Shown: positions 9,371 to 17,470, counted from the first letter of the stretch. The stretch is DNA of 64,000 nucleotides from Paeniglutamicibacter quisquiliarum (GCF_019084045.1 NZ_JAHRED010000007.1:214660-278659); one strand, 5' to 3'. Notes: generated by a model not told the origin, from the letters alone. Made by a program: numbers and translations.

Positions 9371-10450
9371 CTACTTCCGGTACTCGAGTTCGATCTTTTC
9401 GACCCAGGCGTCGATGTTTTCGGCAACCAGCGCCCAGTCGATGTCCTGCGGGGTGAAGGCGTCGGTCTGGGCGATGGCCTGCTGGTCCGCGTTCGCGACG
9501 GCCTTGGTGTTGGTCGGCGCGGTGAAGAACTCGTTGGACCAGTCTGTCTGGACCTTGGCGCTGCCGAACCAGTCGATGAAGTCCTGCGCTTCAGCGGCCT
9601 GGTCGGTGCCCTTGACCATTGCCACATGCTGGACGGAGAACGGCACGCCGATTTCCGGCTGGACTGCCGTGGTCTTGAGGCCGTACTCGGCCTCGCGGCT
9701 GTTCTTGCCAGCCAGCCACATCTGGCCGGCGTCGACCGTGCCGGCCTTCATCCGTGCGTACAGGTCCTCGCCCTTGACCGCGGTGTTGCCGTGTTCGAAG
9801 TAGGCAGCCATCTGGTCCCAGCCCTCCTGGCTGATGCCGAGCTCGCCCTTCGGATCGGCGTAGCGGGCCAGGATGCCGGCGTAGACCATCTGCGTGGTTG
9901 CTCCTGTCGAAGCCAGCGGCACCTCGTAGCGGCCCTTGAACTCGTCCTTGGTCCAGAGCTCGGTCCAGTCCTTCGGTGCGTCGGCCGGCTTGTACGCGGC
10001 ATCGTTGACGACCAGCATGATCGGCTCGCGGACGATCGGCCAGAACGTCTTGCCCTCTTCATCGCCCATCGCGGCGTCGACCTCGCCGGACCAGGCCGGG
10101 GTGTAGGGCTCGAGCACGTCCTGGGCCTTGAGCTTCTCGAAGTACACGTTGTTCATCCCGAAGGTCACGTCGGCGATCGGGTTGTTCTTCTCGGCGCTGA
10201 GTCGGTTCATGACATCGCCGCCGCCGAGGTCGACCAGCTCCACGTCGAAGCCGGCCTCGGCGGCCCGGGCCTTCAGCCAGTCGCCGCGTCCGTCTGAGAC
10301 GGAGTTGCTGTAGACCACCAGGGTGTCACTGTTTTCCCCCGCCGAGGCCGAGTCGGACCCCGGGGCGCAGGCGGTCAGCAGGATCGATCCGGCGACCAGG
10401 GCGGACGCCGCGGTGAGGATGCGGTGTTTGGTGAATGGTCGAACATTCAT
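9371..10450 (-). CDS. Extracellular solute-binding lipoprotein of the ABC importer
   Basis: 359 residues. The start at 10448-10450 has GGAG at 7 nt; it opens a lipoprotein signal peptide with lipobox LTAC and Cys28 as the lipidation site. The mature protein is a type-2 periplasmic binding fold of the iron/phosphonate/thiamine class (early DTLVVYSNS strand, YEVPLASTGATTQMV ligand-loop region). First gene of the minus-strand operon: binding protein, ATPase, fused permease, GDPD, LacI. Upstream are the paired palindromes at 10497-10579. Sequence class alone would suggest ferric ion or aminoethylphosphonate; the two flanking GDPDs instead favour a glycerophosphodiester, which is inference. Confidence 0.88.
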   Translation of the reverse strand: MNVRPFTKHRILTAASALVAGSILLTACAPGSDSASAGENSDTLVVYSNSVSDGRGDWLKARAAEAGFDVELVDLGGGDVMNRLSAEKNNPIADVTFGMNNVYFEKLKAQDVLEPYTPAWSGEVDAAMGDEEGKTFWPIVREPIMLVVNDAAYKPADAPKDWTELWTKDEFKGRYEVPLASTGATTQMVYAGILARYADPKGELGISQEGWDQMAAYFEHGNTAVKGEDLYARMKAGTVDAGQMWLAGKNSREAEYGLKTTAVQPEIGVPFSVQHVAMVKGTDQAAEAQDFIDWFGSAKVQTDWSNEFFTAPTNTKAVANADQQAIAQTDAFTPQDIDWALVAENIDAWVEKIELEYRK

Positions 10451-10496
10451 GGGGTTGCTCCGACTTCTTGGGCTCGATGGATGTATGCACAGTTGG

Positions 10497-10514
10497 AATG
10501 AACGCGCGATCATT
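10497..10514. promoter_or_regulatory. LacI-type operator O1 of the GDPD/ABC locus
   Basis: AATGAACGCGCGATCATT, an 18-bp palindrome with central CG and a single mismatch to the perfect copy 65 bp away. It lies 47 bp upstream of the binding-protein start. Confidence 0.65.
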
Positions 10515-10561
10515 CATGAGCTGACTTTTCTCCGCACCATACTATTTGTGGGATGCATCCG

Positions 10562-10579
10562 AATGAACGCGCGTTCATT
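10562..10579. promoter_or_regulatory. LacI-type operator O2, perfect 18-bp palindrome
   Basis: AATGAACGCGCGTTCATT is identical to its reverse complement and has the central CG typical of LacI-family operators. A minus-strand -10-like TAGTAT lies between O1 and O2, so the pair would bracket the promoter of the ABC operon. A further half-site AATGAAC is at 10632-10638 towards the secreted GDPD. Confidence 0.7.
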
Positions 10580-10726
10580 ACCCAGTGTGCAGGCAGTGTT
10601 CAACCGGGCGGTCAATATTGGGTGAACCGGAAATGAACAGCGTGCCGAAAGGACTATTGCCTCCGTCACCTGTCGCTAGGCTGGGATCGACTTCTCTCCG
10701 CTCCGCACCTCATAGGAGCGATTCCG

Positions 10727-12142
10727 ATGAATCACCGCACTCTGACCGCAACCGCTTGCCTCTTGTTGGCGCCCCTCGGGTTGGGCCTCGCCGCACCGGC
10801 TCTTGCAGCATCCTCCCCCGGCGCGGGATCGGACACCAACCTGTCCTTCGGGCAAATCAAGAACGAACTGGCGAACCATTCGCCGTCCGCCAAGCTGCTG
10901 GTGGCCGCCCACCGTGGCCAGTGGCGCGAAGCCCCGGAGAATTCCCTCGCAGCCATCGACCTGGCCATCCAGGACGGGGCCGAGATCGTGGAGATCGACG
11001 TACGCCTGACCAGCGACGGCGTGCCGGTCCTGATGCATGACACGACCGTGGAGCGCACCACGGACGGCAAGGGCCGCGTGGACGAAATGACCCTGGCCGA
11101 GATCAAGCAGTTGCACCTGCGCGAGGGCCTGGGCAGCAAGGCGGCCGCCGTCACCAGCCACACCGTGCCGACCCTCGAGGAGGCCATGGCCGTGGTGAAG
11201 AACCGGGCCATGGTGAACCTGGACAAGGGCTGGGACTACCGCGAACAGATCCTGCCGGTCCTCGAGGCGACCGGGACCGTTGACCACGGCATCTTCAAGG
11301 GCAGCCCCACCGTCGACGCAGCCGAGGAATTCATGGCCCGCGACGGCAGGATCCAGTACATGCACATCGTGAACGACGCCACGGCCGGGCAAGCCTTCGC
11401 CTTCGAAGGCCGGCAGCCCGTGGCGGTGGAGGTCGTCTTCGATTCCGTCTCCGATGCCCAGGCCCAGCCCGCCTACCTGGAAAAGCTGGCCGGCCAGAGC
11501 CGCGTGTGGGTCAACTCCATGTGGAACTCGCTGGCGGCGGGGAACACCGACGAAGCCGCACTCCGGCAGGATCCCGCGCTCGGCTGGGACAACCTCGTCA
11601 CCAACTACCGCGCCACGATGATCCAGACGGACAACGTGGAGACCCTCGACTACTGGCGCGATGGCGGAGCCCTCAAGCTGTGGGACCGGCAGCCGGGGAC
11701 CAACACCGTCCGCGTCCAGGCCGAGGACTTCCTCAGCGGAGCCGACAACTACGGCGAAACCGACGAGAACAAGTGCCTCGAGCGGACCCTGCGCCCGACC
11801 GAGAGCGTCGACGCCTGCAACTTGGATGGCGCCAACATCCTCCAGTACATCCGCGACGGCGAATGGTTGACCTACGAAGTCGACATCACCACGCCGGGCC
11901 TCTACACCGTTTCAGGACGCGTTTCCTCCGACGTCGAACCCGCCGGCACCGTCGCGCTGGACTGGGGATCCTCCCGGGAGGAACCGGTCGCCATCAAGAA
12001 CACGACGCACAACCGGAACTTCGAACGCCAGGAATGGGACCAGCGCTACCTTGAACGCGGAACCCACCGCTTCAGCCTGCACTTCACGGCACCGGATTAC
12101 GTTTCCCTCGACTACATCCAGTTTGACCGCGCCATCGGGTGA
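10727..12142 (+). CDS. Secreted glycerophosphodiester phosphodiesterase with C-terminal CBM6-like domain
   Basis: 471 residues. Residues 1-28 are a Sec signal peptide ending APALA-AS. The GDPD domain shows H62-R63, E71-N72, E89/D91 and H104-D105, and a later VNLDKGWDY segment. From about residue 328 a beta-sandwich begins (VRVQAEDF ... GEWLTYEVDI ... YVSLDYIQF), the pattern of CBM6/35-type carbohydrate-binding modules. It would release glycerol-phosphate from extracellular glycerophosphodiesters or teichoic-acid-like polymers while attached to a polysaccharide. SD GGAG precedes the ATG. It is divergent from the ABC/GDPD operon and shares its operator region. Confidence 0.87.
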   Translation: MNHRTLTATACLLLAPLGLGLAAPALAASSPGAGSDTNLSFGQIKNELANHSPSAKLLVAAHRGQWREAPENSLAAIDLAIQDGAEIVEIDVRLTSDGVPVLMHDTTVERTTDGKGRVDEMTLAEIKQLHLREGLGSKAAAVTSHTVPTLEEAMAVVKNRAMVNLDKGWDYREQILPVLEATGTVDHGIFKGSPTVDAAEEFMARDGRIQYMHIVNDATAGQAFAFEGRQPVAVEVVFDSVSDAQAQPAYLEKLAGQSRVWVNSMWNSLAAGNTDEAALRQDPALGWDNLVTNYRATMIQTDNVETLDYWRDGGALKLWDRQPGTNTVRVQAEDFLSGADNYGETDENKCLERTLRPTESVDACNLDGANILQYIRDGEWLTYEVDITTPGLYTVSGRVSSDVEPAGTVALDWGSSREEPVAIKNTTHNRNFERQEWDQRYLERGTHRFSLHFTAPDYVSLDYIQFDRAIG

Positions 12143-12199
12143 CGCCCGGGGCCCGGTTAGGACAAGCGCCGGGAACCATGCCTAGGCCGACCACGGGAT

Positions 12200-12242
12200 A
12201 AGGCGGCGTCCACCGGGATGATCCCGTTGGACGCCGCCTTTC
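12200..12242. terminator. Bidirectional terminator between secreted GDPD and gntR-type gene
   Basis: 13-bp perfect stem AAGGCGGCGTCCA (12200-12212) with 12228-12240, with an inner CGGGAT/ATCCCG hairpin; located between convergent genes and ending CCTTT. Confidence 0.75.
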
Positions 12243-12317
12243 CCGACCAACCAATGTCGTGTCGGACCTGTTCCCGTCCACGTGGGGACTGATCCGGTTT
12301 CGCAACGTGCTGCGTTC

Positions 12318-12980
12318 CTAGGTCGTGACCAGCACATTGGCAGCGGAGTCCATGTGCTCCTTGATGACCGTGGCCGCAAGCCCGGCGTCGGCTGAGGCTA
12401 TGGCATCGACAATCTCTGCATGCCGCTTCACGTTCATGTTCTTGATGCCGCGCTCGGTGCCGCCCCACATGATCGACATACGGATGCTGCCCTCGAGTTG
12501 TTCCCATGAGTGCAACAGGGGCTCGTTGCCTGTGAGCCGGCACAGGACACGATGGAATTCGAGGTCGGCTTCGATCCCGCGCTCTATCCCGTGTCCGGCT
12601 TCGGCCCCCATGTGCTTCAGCGAGGCCTGCAACTGCGCGACTGCGTCGCTCCGGTCTTCAAGGGTGCAAAGCTGCTGTGCGGCGAGGGTCTCCAGTGCCG
12701 CCCGCACGGCGAAGATGTCCCGGATCTCCTTGGCGTCGAGGTTTCGCACGGAGAGCCTGCCCCGCGCCCCGGCGGAGACCAGGCCTTCCTGCTGGAGCTG
12801 ACGCAACGCCTCTCGCAGCGTGCCCCGGCTGATGTTGAGCATCTCGGAGAGCTCGGTTTCCACCAGGTGCTTGCCCGGTGGGATCTCCCCGGTGGTGATC
12901 GCCCGGCGCAGGGCAGTGAGCGCCTGCTGCCTCAGGCTGGTCTTTTCGAGCCCCAGCAAGGACACTGCTTCCACGCCCAT
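12318..12980 (-). CDS. GntR-family regulator, FadR/FCD subfamily
   Basis: 220 residues. The winged helix is N-terminal (LVETELSEMLNISRGTLREA around 40-60) and the all-helical FCD effector domain follows (RDIFAVRAALETLAAQQL, with metal-ligand-type His residues in EFHRVLC and VKRHAEIVDAI). Such regulators usually repress catabolic genes for organic or sugar acids. SD AGGA precedes the ATG at 12978-12980. A copy of the TTGTCAACGGTCAAC site lies 22 bp upstream, and related sites cluster at 16387-16490, so it most likely represses itself and the neighbouring transketolase/MHS/SDR genes. Confidence 0.88.
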   Translation of the reverse strand: MGVEAVSLLGLEKTSLRQQALTALRRAITTGEIPPGKHLVETELSEMLNISRGTLREALRQLQQEGLVSAGARGRLSVRNLDAKEIRDIFAVRAALETLAAQQLCTLEDRSDAVAQLQASLKHMGAEAGHGIERGIEADLEFHRVLCRLTGNEPLLHSWEQLEGSIRMSIMWGGTERGIKNMNVKRHAEIVDAIASADAGLAATVIKEHMDSAANVLVTT

Positions 12981-13001
12981 GGTTTCCTGCTTCCTCTGGT
13001 C

Positions 13002-13016
13002 TTGTCAACGGTCAAC
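13002..13016. promoter_or_regulatory. GntR operator-like site upstream of its own gene
   Basis: TTGTCAACGGTCAAC differs by one base from the copies at 16387 and 16438 (TTGTCAACAGTCAAC), suggesting autoregulation. Confidence 0.6.
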
Positions 13017-13085
13017 ATCTACACGTTATCCTCCGATCCTAGCCCCTCATGCGTCATCCGCGGCATGAGGGGCCCGGAGCCCTGC

Positions 13086-14078
13086 CTAGAGTTCGCCCAA
13101 GACCTTCTCCACGATCCGCGCAACCGAAAGTCCATAGCGCTCATGCAGCGTGGGCAGGGCGCCGGCATGCAGGAATTCGTCCGGCAGGGCGATGGGAACC
13201 ACGCGCTTGTTGATGCCCGAGTGCACCACCGCGGAGGCCACGGTTTCGAACAACCCGCCGACGACCGAATGGTTCTCCAAGGTCACCGCCAGCCTGTCGG
13301 TGTTCAGTTCGCGCAACACGGTTTCGCTGTCGAACGGCTTGATCGTCGGGGCGTGGACGACCGCGACATCGACGTGGTGCTTTGCCAGTTCCTTGGCGGC
13401 AGCCAGCGCCCTCATGGTCATCAATCCGCTGGAGACGAAGACGACGTCGGCACCGCCGCGCAGGACCTTCGCCTTGCCCAGTTCAAAGGTGTAGTCGTAT
13501 TCGTCAAGAACCGTCGGCACGTTGCCTCGCAGCAGCCGCAGGTAGGTGGGACCGCCACTCGCCGCGAGCTGCGGCACGGCCTGTTCAATGTCCAGGGAGT
13601 CGCACGGGTCAACGATGGTCAGGTTGGGCATGCCGCGGAAGATCGCCATGTCCTCGGTGGCCTGGTGGCTGGGACCGTAGCCGGTGGTGAGACCGGGCAG
13701 GCCGCCGACCACGTTGACATTGAGGTTCGGCTCGGCGGCGTCCAGACAAAGGAAGTCGTAGGCGCGACGGGCGGCAAAAACCGAATAGGTGGAGGCGAAC
13801 GGCACGAGGCCGGTCTGGGCCATGCCGGCGGCCGCGCCCAGGAGAAGCTGTTCGGCCATGCCCATCTGGAAGAACCGCTCGGGAAATGCCTTGGCGAAGA
13901 TGTGCATGTCGGTGTACTTGCCCAGGTCGGCCGTGAGTCCGACGATCGCCGGGTTTTCCTCTGCCGCCCTCACCAGGGCATGCCCGAATGGGGCGGGCGC
14001 AGTTTTCTGGCCGGGGTCTGCAAAGGAAGCAATCATGGCCGATGTTTTCAGACGGGCCTTCACGGGGGTCGTGGTCAT
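13086..14078 (-). CDS. Transketolase, C-terminal subunit
   Basis: 330 residues carrying the pyrimidine-binding and C-terminal domains of transketolase: GLTADLGKYTDMHIFAKAF, then the FFQMGMAEQ segment with the glutamate that activates thiamine pyrophosphate. It pairs with the N-terminal subunit whose stop overlaps this start by 4 nt (ATGA). The start at 14076-14078 has an AAGGAG ribosome site. Split transketolases in catabolic clusters act on non-standard ketose substrates (for example apulose phosphate); which one applies here is unknown. Last gene of the MHS-transporter operon. Confidence 0.9.
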   Translation of the reverse strand: MTTTPVKARLKTSAMIASFADPGQKTAPAPFGHALVRAAEENPAIVGLTADLGKYTDMHIFAKAFPERFFQMGMAEQLLLGAAAGMAQTGLVPFASTYSVFAARRAYDFLCLDAAEPNLNVNVVGGLPGLTTGYGPSHQATEDMAIFRGMPNLTIVDPCDSLDIEQAVPQLAASGGPTYLRLLRGNVPTVLDEYDYTFELGKAKVLRGGADVVFVSSGLMTMRALAAAKELAKHHVDVAVVHAPTIKPFDSETVLRELNTDRLAVTLENHSVVGGLFETVASAVVHSGINKRVVPIALPDEFLHAGALPTLHERYGLSVARIVEKVLGEL

Positions 14079-14962
14079 TTGGTTGCTCCTTCGTGTCCCG
14101 CGGTGAGTTGCTCGCGGCAGATTTTCCATTCATGTTCGTCGATGCGCATGAAGTGCGCCTTTTCCCGTTCCTCCAGCAGCGGGACGCCGCGGCCAACGCG
14201 GGTGTCGCACAGGATGACCGATGGCCGGGCGTCGGGTTCTGCCTCTTTCGCGACGGCGTCGAATGCCGCCAGGAGCTGGCCGACATCGTTGCCGTCCACG
14301 CGCTGGACGTGCCAGCCGTTGGCGGCCCACTTGTCGGCCACCGGTTCGGTTCGCAGGACGGTGTCGGTCTTGCCGTCGGCCTGGAGCGCATTGATGTCCA
14401 CCAAGACGGTGAGGTTCCCCAGTCCGTGGTGGTGGGCGCCCATGGCGGCCTCCCAGGTGGACCCCTCGTCGAGCTCGCCGTCGGACATGAAGTTGATGAC
14501 CCGGGATGTGGATCCCTGGTGCCGCAGGCCCAATGCCGTGCCGATGGCGATCGGCAGCCCGTGTCCGAGCGATCCCCCGGAGATCTCCATGCCCGGGGTG
14601 TAGGTGGCCATCCCCGACATGGGTAGCCGCGAGTCGTCCGATCCGTACGTCTCGAGTTCCTCGATCGGGACGATGCCGGCCTGCGCCAGGGCCGCGTAGT
14701 GTCCGATGGCGTAGTGCCCGGTGGACAGCAGGAACCGGTCGCGCCCGTCCCAGTCAGGGTCCTCGGGCCGGTAGACAAGCTGGTCGGCATAGACCGCGGC
14801 GAACATGTCGGCGGCGCCCAGGGCCTGACCGACGTATCCCTGCCCCTGCACTTCCCCCATGTTGAGGGCGTGGTGCCGCATCCGGTAGGCGAAGTCCTCG
14901 ACCATGCGGTGGCGCTCGGCCGCGCCGGTCCCCGCGGTGGCGGTGAGTGTTGTGGTGGTCAT
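14075..14962 (-). CDS. Transketolase, N-terminal subunit
   Basis: 295 residues forming the diphosphate-binding half. The thiamine pyrophosphate/Mg motif runs from SDGELDEGSTWEA to NLTVLVDINALQADG, and GGSLGHGLPIAIGTALG is the usual family block. SD AAAGGA precedes the ATG at 14960-14962; a longer upstream frame is a shadow of the transporter gene. It is translationally coupled to the C-terminal subunit and follows the transporter by about 35 nt. The enzyme would transfer a C2 ketol unit to an aldose in the cytoplasm, feeding the imported substrate into the pentose-phosphate pathway. Confidence 0.9.
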   Translation of the reverse strand: MTTTTLTATAGTGAAERHRMVEDFAYRMRHHALNMGEVQGQGYVGQALGAADMFAAVYADQLVYRPEDPDWDGRDRFLLSTGHYAIGHYAALAQAGIVPIEELETYGSDDSRLPMSGMATYTPGMEISGGSLGHGLPIAIGTALGLRHQGSTSRVINFMSDGELDEGSTWEAAMGAHHHGLGNLTVLVDINALQADGKTDTVLRTEPVADKWAANGWHVQRVDGNDVGQLLAAFDAVAKEAEPDARPSVILCDTRVGRGVPLLEEREKAHFMRIDEHEWKICREQLTAGHEGATK

Positions 14963-14997
14963 CGTTGCTGGTCCTTTGGTTGCTGGAGTGCCCCGGT

Positions 14998-16338
14998 TCA
15001 TGCGTGCACGTTGTTGGCCGCGGGCGAATTCTCGGCTTCGGTGGCGAACTTGCGCTCGGCCGGGCCCCAGGTCTCGCGGGTGGCGAGTGCCGCCCACAGT
15101 CCTATGGCTCCGTAGAAGCTGAAAAGCAGTGCCGGACCCATCCAGCCGAAGCTGATGAACAGCAGGGTGGTGACGAAGGGTGTGAAGCCGGAAACCATCG
15201 CCGAGATCTGGTAGGCAAGTGAAGCCCCGGAGGAGCGCGTATTCGCTTGGAAGAGCTCGGGGAACCAGGCACCCTGCGCCCCGGCCAGCGAATTCTGGCA
15301 AACGGCGTAGGAAATCACGACGGTCGCAACAATCAAGACGAACAAGCCGGTGTTCACAAGGAGGAACATCGGAATTCCAAAAAGCACTGCGAAGGCAGTC
15401 GAAGCAATGTAGGCTGGCCGGCGGCCGATCTTGTCCGTCAGGGAACCCCACGCCATCGTGGCAAAGATGCCGATGGCGGAGGCGACACACAGGGCGACCA
15501 GGGTCTGGGATTTGTCGGCCAGCTCGCTGGTGTGGAGGTAGGAAATCATGTAGGTGATCGACACGGCGTAGCCTGCCGTCTCGGCAATGCGCAGGCCAAT
15601 GCCGCGCACGATGTTGCGCCAGTCCTCGCGGATGACCTTGGCGATTGGGTTTCGGACGATCTGACCCGAGCTCTTGACCTCGTCGAACACCGGGGATTCC
15701 GGGACCTTCGAGCGGATGACCAGCCCGACGGCAACCAGCACGATGCTGGCCAGGAAGGGGACGCGCCAGGCCCAGTCTCCGCCGAGGTTGACGCTGTAGA
15801 GGAACACCACGTTGGCCAGCAACAGGCCGATCGGGAAGCCGGCCTGGACGATTCCGGTGTATTTGCCCTTCTTTTTCCACGGGGCATGCTCGTAGCTCAT
15901 CAGGATCGCCCCGCCCCACTCGGCACCGAAGGCCAGGCCCTGGATGATTCGCACCAACACCAGCAACACGGGGGCCACGATGCCAACTTGTTCGTAGGTC
16001 GGCAGCAACCCGATGACGAACGTTGCCAGACCCATGAGGATCAGCGAGGCGACGAGCACGGGCTTGCGGCCCATCTTGTCGCCGAGGTGTCCGCCGAGAA
16101 TTCCCCCCAGCGGGCGGGCAGCGAAGCCCACCCCCAAGGTGGCAAAGGCGGCCAGCGTCCCGGTCACCGAATCGGCTCCGGGGAAGAACGCCGTTCCGAA
16201 ATAGAGCGCGGCAGCGGTGCCGAAGCCGATGAAGTCATAGGTCTCGATCACTGCCCCGACGCTTGAGCCAACGGCGACGCGCTTGGCGTCCTTGGTGCCG
16301 TGGACGTGCCCACGCATCGCAAGGTTTTGGTTCGTCAT
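14998..16338 (-). CDS. MFS transporter, metabolite:H+ symporter (MHS) family
   Basis: 446 residues, 12 predicted membrane spans. The loop 2-3 MFS motif is GGHLGDKMGRKPVL, and GAVIETYDFIGFGTAA in helix 1 is typical of the MHS family (citrate, ketoglutarate, shikimate and similar acids). The ATG at 16336-16338 has GAAAGG upstream; a longer frame adds 18 residues without support. It is first in the operon with the two transketolase subunits and divergent from the SDR, with the GntR sites between. The cargo is therefore probably a polyol, sugar acid or related carboxylate. Confidence 0.88.
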   Translation of the reverse strand: MTNQNLAMRGHVHGTKDAKRVAVGSSVGAVIETYDFIGFGTAAALYFGTAFFPGADSVTGTLAAFATLGVGFAARPLGGILGGHLGDKMGRKPVLVASLILMGLATFVIGLLPTYEQVGIVAPVLLVLVRIIQGLAFGAEWGGAILMSYEHAPWKKKGKYTGIVQAGFPIGLLLANVVFLYSVNLGGDWAWRVPFLASIVLVAVGLVIRSKVPESPVFDEVKSSGQIVRNPIAKVIREDWRNIVRGIGLRIAETAGYAVSITYMISYLHTSELADKSQTLVALCVASAIGIFATMAWGSLTDKIGRRPAYIASTAFAVLFGIPMFLLVNTGLFVLIVATVVISYAVCQNSLAGAQGAWFPELFQANTRSSGASLAYQISAMVSGFTPFVTTLLFISFGWMGPALLFSFYGAIGLWAALATRETWGPAERKFATEAENSPAANNVHA

Positions 16339-16386
16339 GTCTTTACCTTTCGGACAAACCGGCGGTTCCGCCTTTGGGACCACCAG

Positions 16387-16400
16387 TGTCAACAGTCAAC
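16387..16400. promoter_or_regulatory. GntR operator-like site 1
   Basis: TGTCAACAGTCAAC, 49-62 nt upstream of the MHS transporter start; one of a repeated family in this divergent promoter region. Confidence 0.65.
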
Positions 16401-16437
16401 AGGTTACGCCCTCTACTGTGATGCACGCCACCGGCCA

Positions 16438-16460
16438 TTGTCAACAGTCAACCGTTGACT
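16438..16460. promoter_or_regulatory. GntR operator-like site 2
   Basis: TTGTCAACAGTCAAC is followed at once by CGTTGACT, so the right part is an inverted repeat AGTCAAC-C-GTTGACT in addition to the direct TCAAC repeat. Confidence 0.65.
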
Positions 16461-16470
16461 CATTTTTATG

Positions 16471-16490
16471 GTTGACTGTTGACAGTCAAC
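16471..16490. promoter_or_regulatory. GntR operator-like site 3 at the SDR promoter
   Basis: GTTGACTGT-TG-ACAGTCAAC, perfect 9-bp arms. It covers a -35-like TTGACT (16472-16477) that is 18 nt from a TATGGT -10-like element (16496-16501), so binding would block the SDR promoter. Confidence 0.7.
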
Positions 16491-16566
16491 GGGAATATGG
16501 TGTTGGCAGTCACATCGGAACATCTGGCCAGAGGCGGCACCGCCGCGGCCCACGAAGGAGCGCACC

Positions 16567-17340
16567 ATGAGCAATACACCCCGCACCGCTGTCATCACCG
16601 GCGCCGCATCGCCCCAGGGCATCGGCATGGCCGTCGCCGATCGGTACGCCCGCCTCGGCTGGGCCGTTGTCGTTCTCGACCTGGATGGCGAAAAGTCCGC
16701 AAAGGTCGCCGCTGAAATCGGATCCACACACGATGTGGCAGCGTTCGGCTACGCCGTTGACGTGGCGGACGAGGCCTCCGTGGCGGCTGCATATCACGCG
16801 GTGCGCGAAGAGGTGGCTTCAGGCAACCTGCCACCGGTGGGAGCACTTGCCAACATCGCCGGAATCACGTCCCCCGTTCCCTTCCTGGAGACCACGCGCG
16901 AACTCTGGGACAAGGTCATGGCCGTCAACGCCACCGGGACCTACCTCGCCACCAAGGCGTTTCTTCCGGACATGCTTGAGAACGGATGGGGACGCATCGT
17001 GAACATGTCCTCCGTTTCGGCACAGCGCGGTGGCGGCGTTTTCGGCAAGGTCCCCTACTCCGCGGCCAAGGCGGCGATCCTCGGGTTCACCAAGGCGTTG
17101 GCCCGCGAACTCGAGGACAGCGGAGTGACGGTCAACGCGGTCACACCGGGCGCCGTCGACACCAACATCCGGGTCGGTTCGACGCCCGAGACCGAGGCCG
17201 CCATCGCTCGTGACATCCCGCTGGGGCGCACCGCCACCACCGAGGAGGTCGCAGCGGTCATCACCTTCCTCTCCAGCGAGGATGCTTCCTACCTCACGGG
17301 AGGAACCCTGGACATCAATGGCGGCAGCCACCTGCACTAA
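16567..17340 (+). CDS. SDR-family NAD(P)-dependent oxidoreductase
   Basis: 257 residues of a classical short-chain dehydrogenase. TGAASPQGIG near residue 11 is the nucleotide-binding TGxxxGIG loop, NIAG the stabilising motif, and the Ser-Tyr-Lys catalytic set is in NMSSVS and PYSAAK. C-terminal LTGGTLDINGGSH is the usual ending. SD GGAG precedes the ATG. Divergent from the MHS transporter/transketolase operon with shared GntR sites, it probably oxidises the imported alcohol or sugar acid to the ketose used by the transketolase; substrate is not known. Confidence 0.88.
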   Translation: MSNTPRTAVITGAASPQGIGMAVADRYARLGWAVVVLDLDGEKSAKVAAEIGSTHDVAAFGYAVDVADEASVAAAYHAVREEVASGNLPPVGALANIAGITSPVPFLETTRELWDKVMAVNATGTYLATKAFLPDMLENGWGRIVNMSSVSAQRGGGVFGKVPYSAAKAAILGFTKALARELEDSGVTVNAVTPGAVDTNIRVGSTPETEAAIARDIPLGRTATTEEVAAVITFLSSEDASYLTGGTLDINGGSHLH

Positions 17341-17414
17341 CGCGGGTCGCGCCTGGAAGCCGTCGGCGGCGAGGCACCCGAGGCATCGCCCGGGACTGCC
17401 ATGGCCCGCAAACA

Positions 17415-17461
17415 AAAGGATCGCCTGCACTCCCCCAATAAGGGAGTGCAGGCGATCCTTT
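17415..17461. terminator. Bidirectional terminator between SDR and kbl
   Basis: Perfect 20-bp stem (17415-17434 with 17442-17461), 7-nt loop, A-rich on the left and T-rich on the right, in the gap between convergent genes. Confidence 0.9.
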
Positions 17462-17470
17462 GCTTTGCCT

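Noticed and set aside
9371..10450. Assigning the binding protein as a ferric-ion transporter on family grounds
   Set aside because: The class is broad and the flanking GDPD genes point elsewhere; iron ligands (paired Tyr) could not be identified by eye.
14963..15919. N-terminal extension of the transketolase N subunit to 614 residues
   Set aside because: The extra part overlaps the MHS transporter out of frame and looks like shadow sequence, whereas the ATG at 14960-14962 has a good ribosome site and begins the conserved domain.
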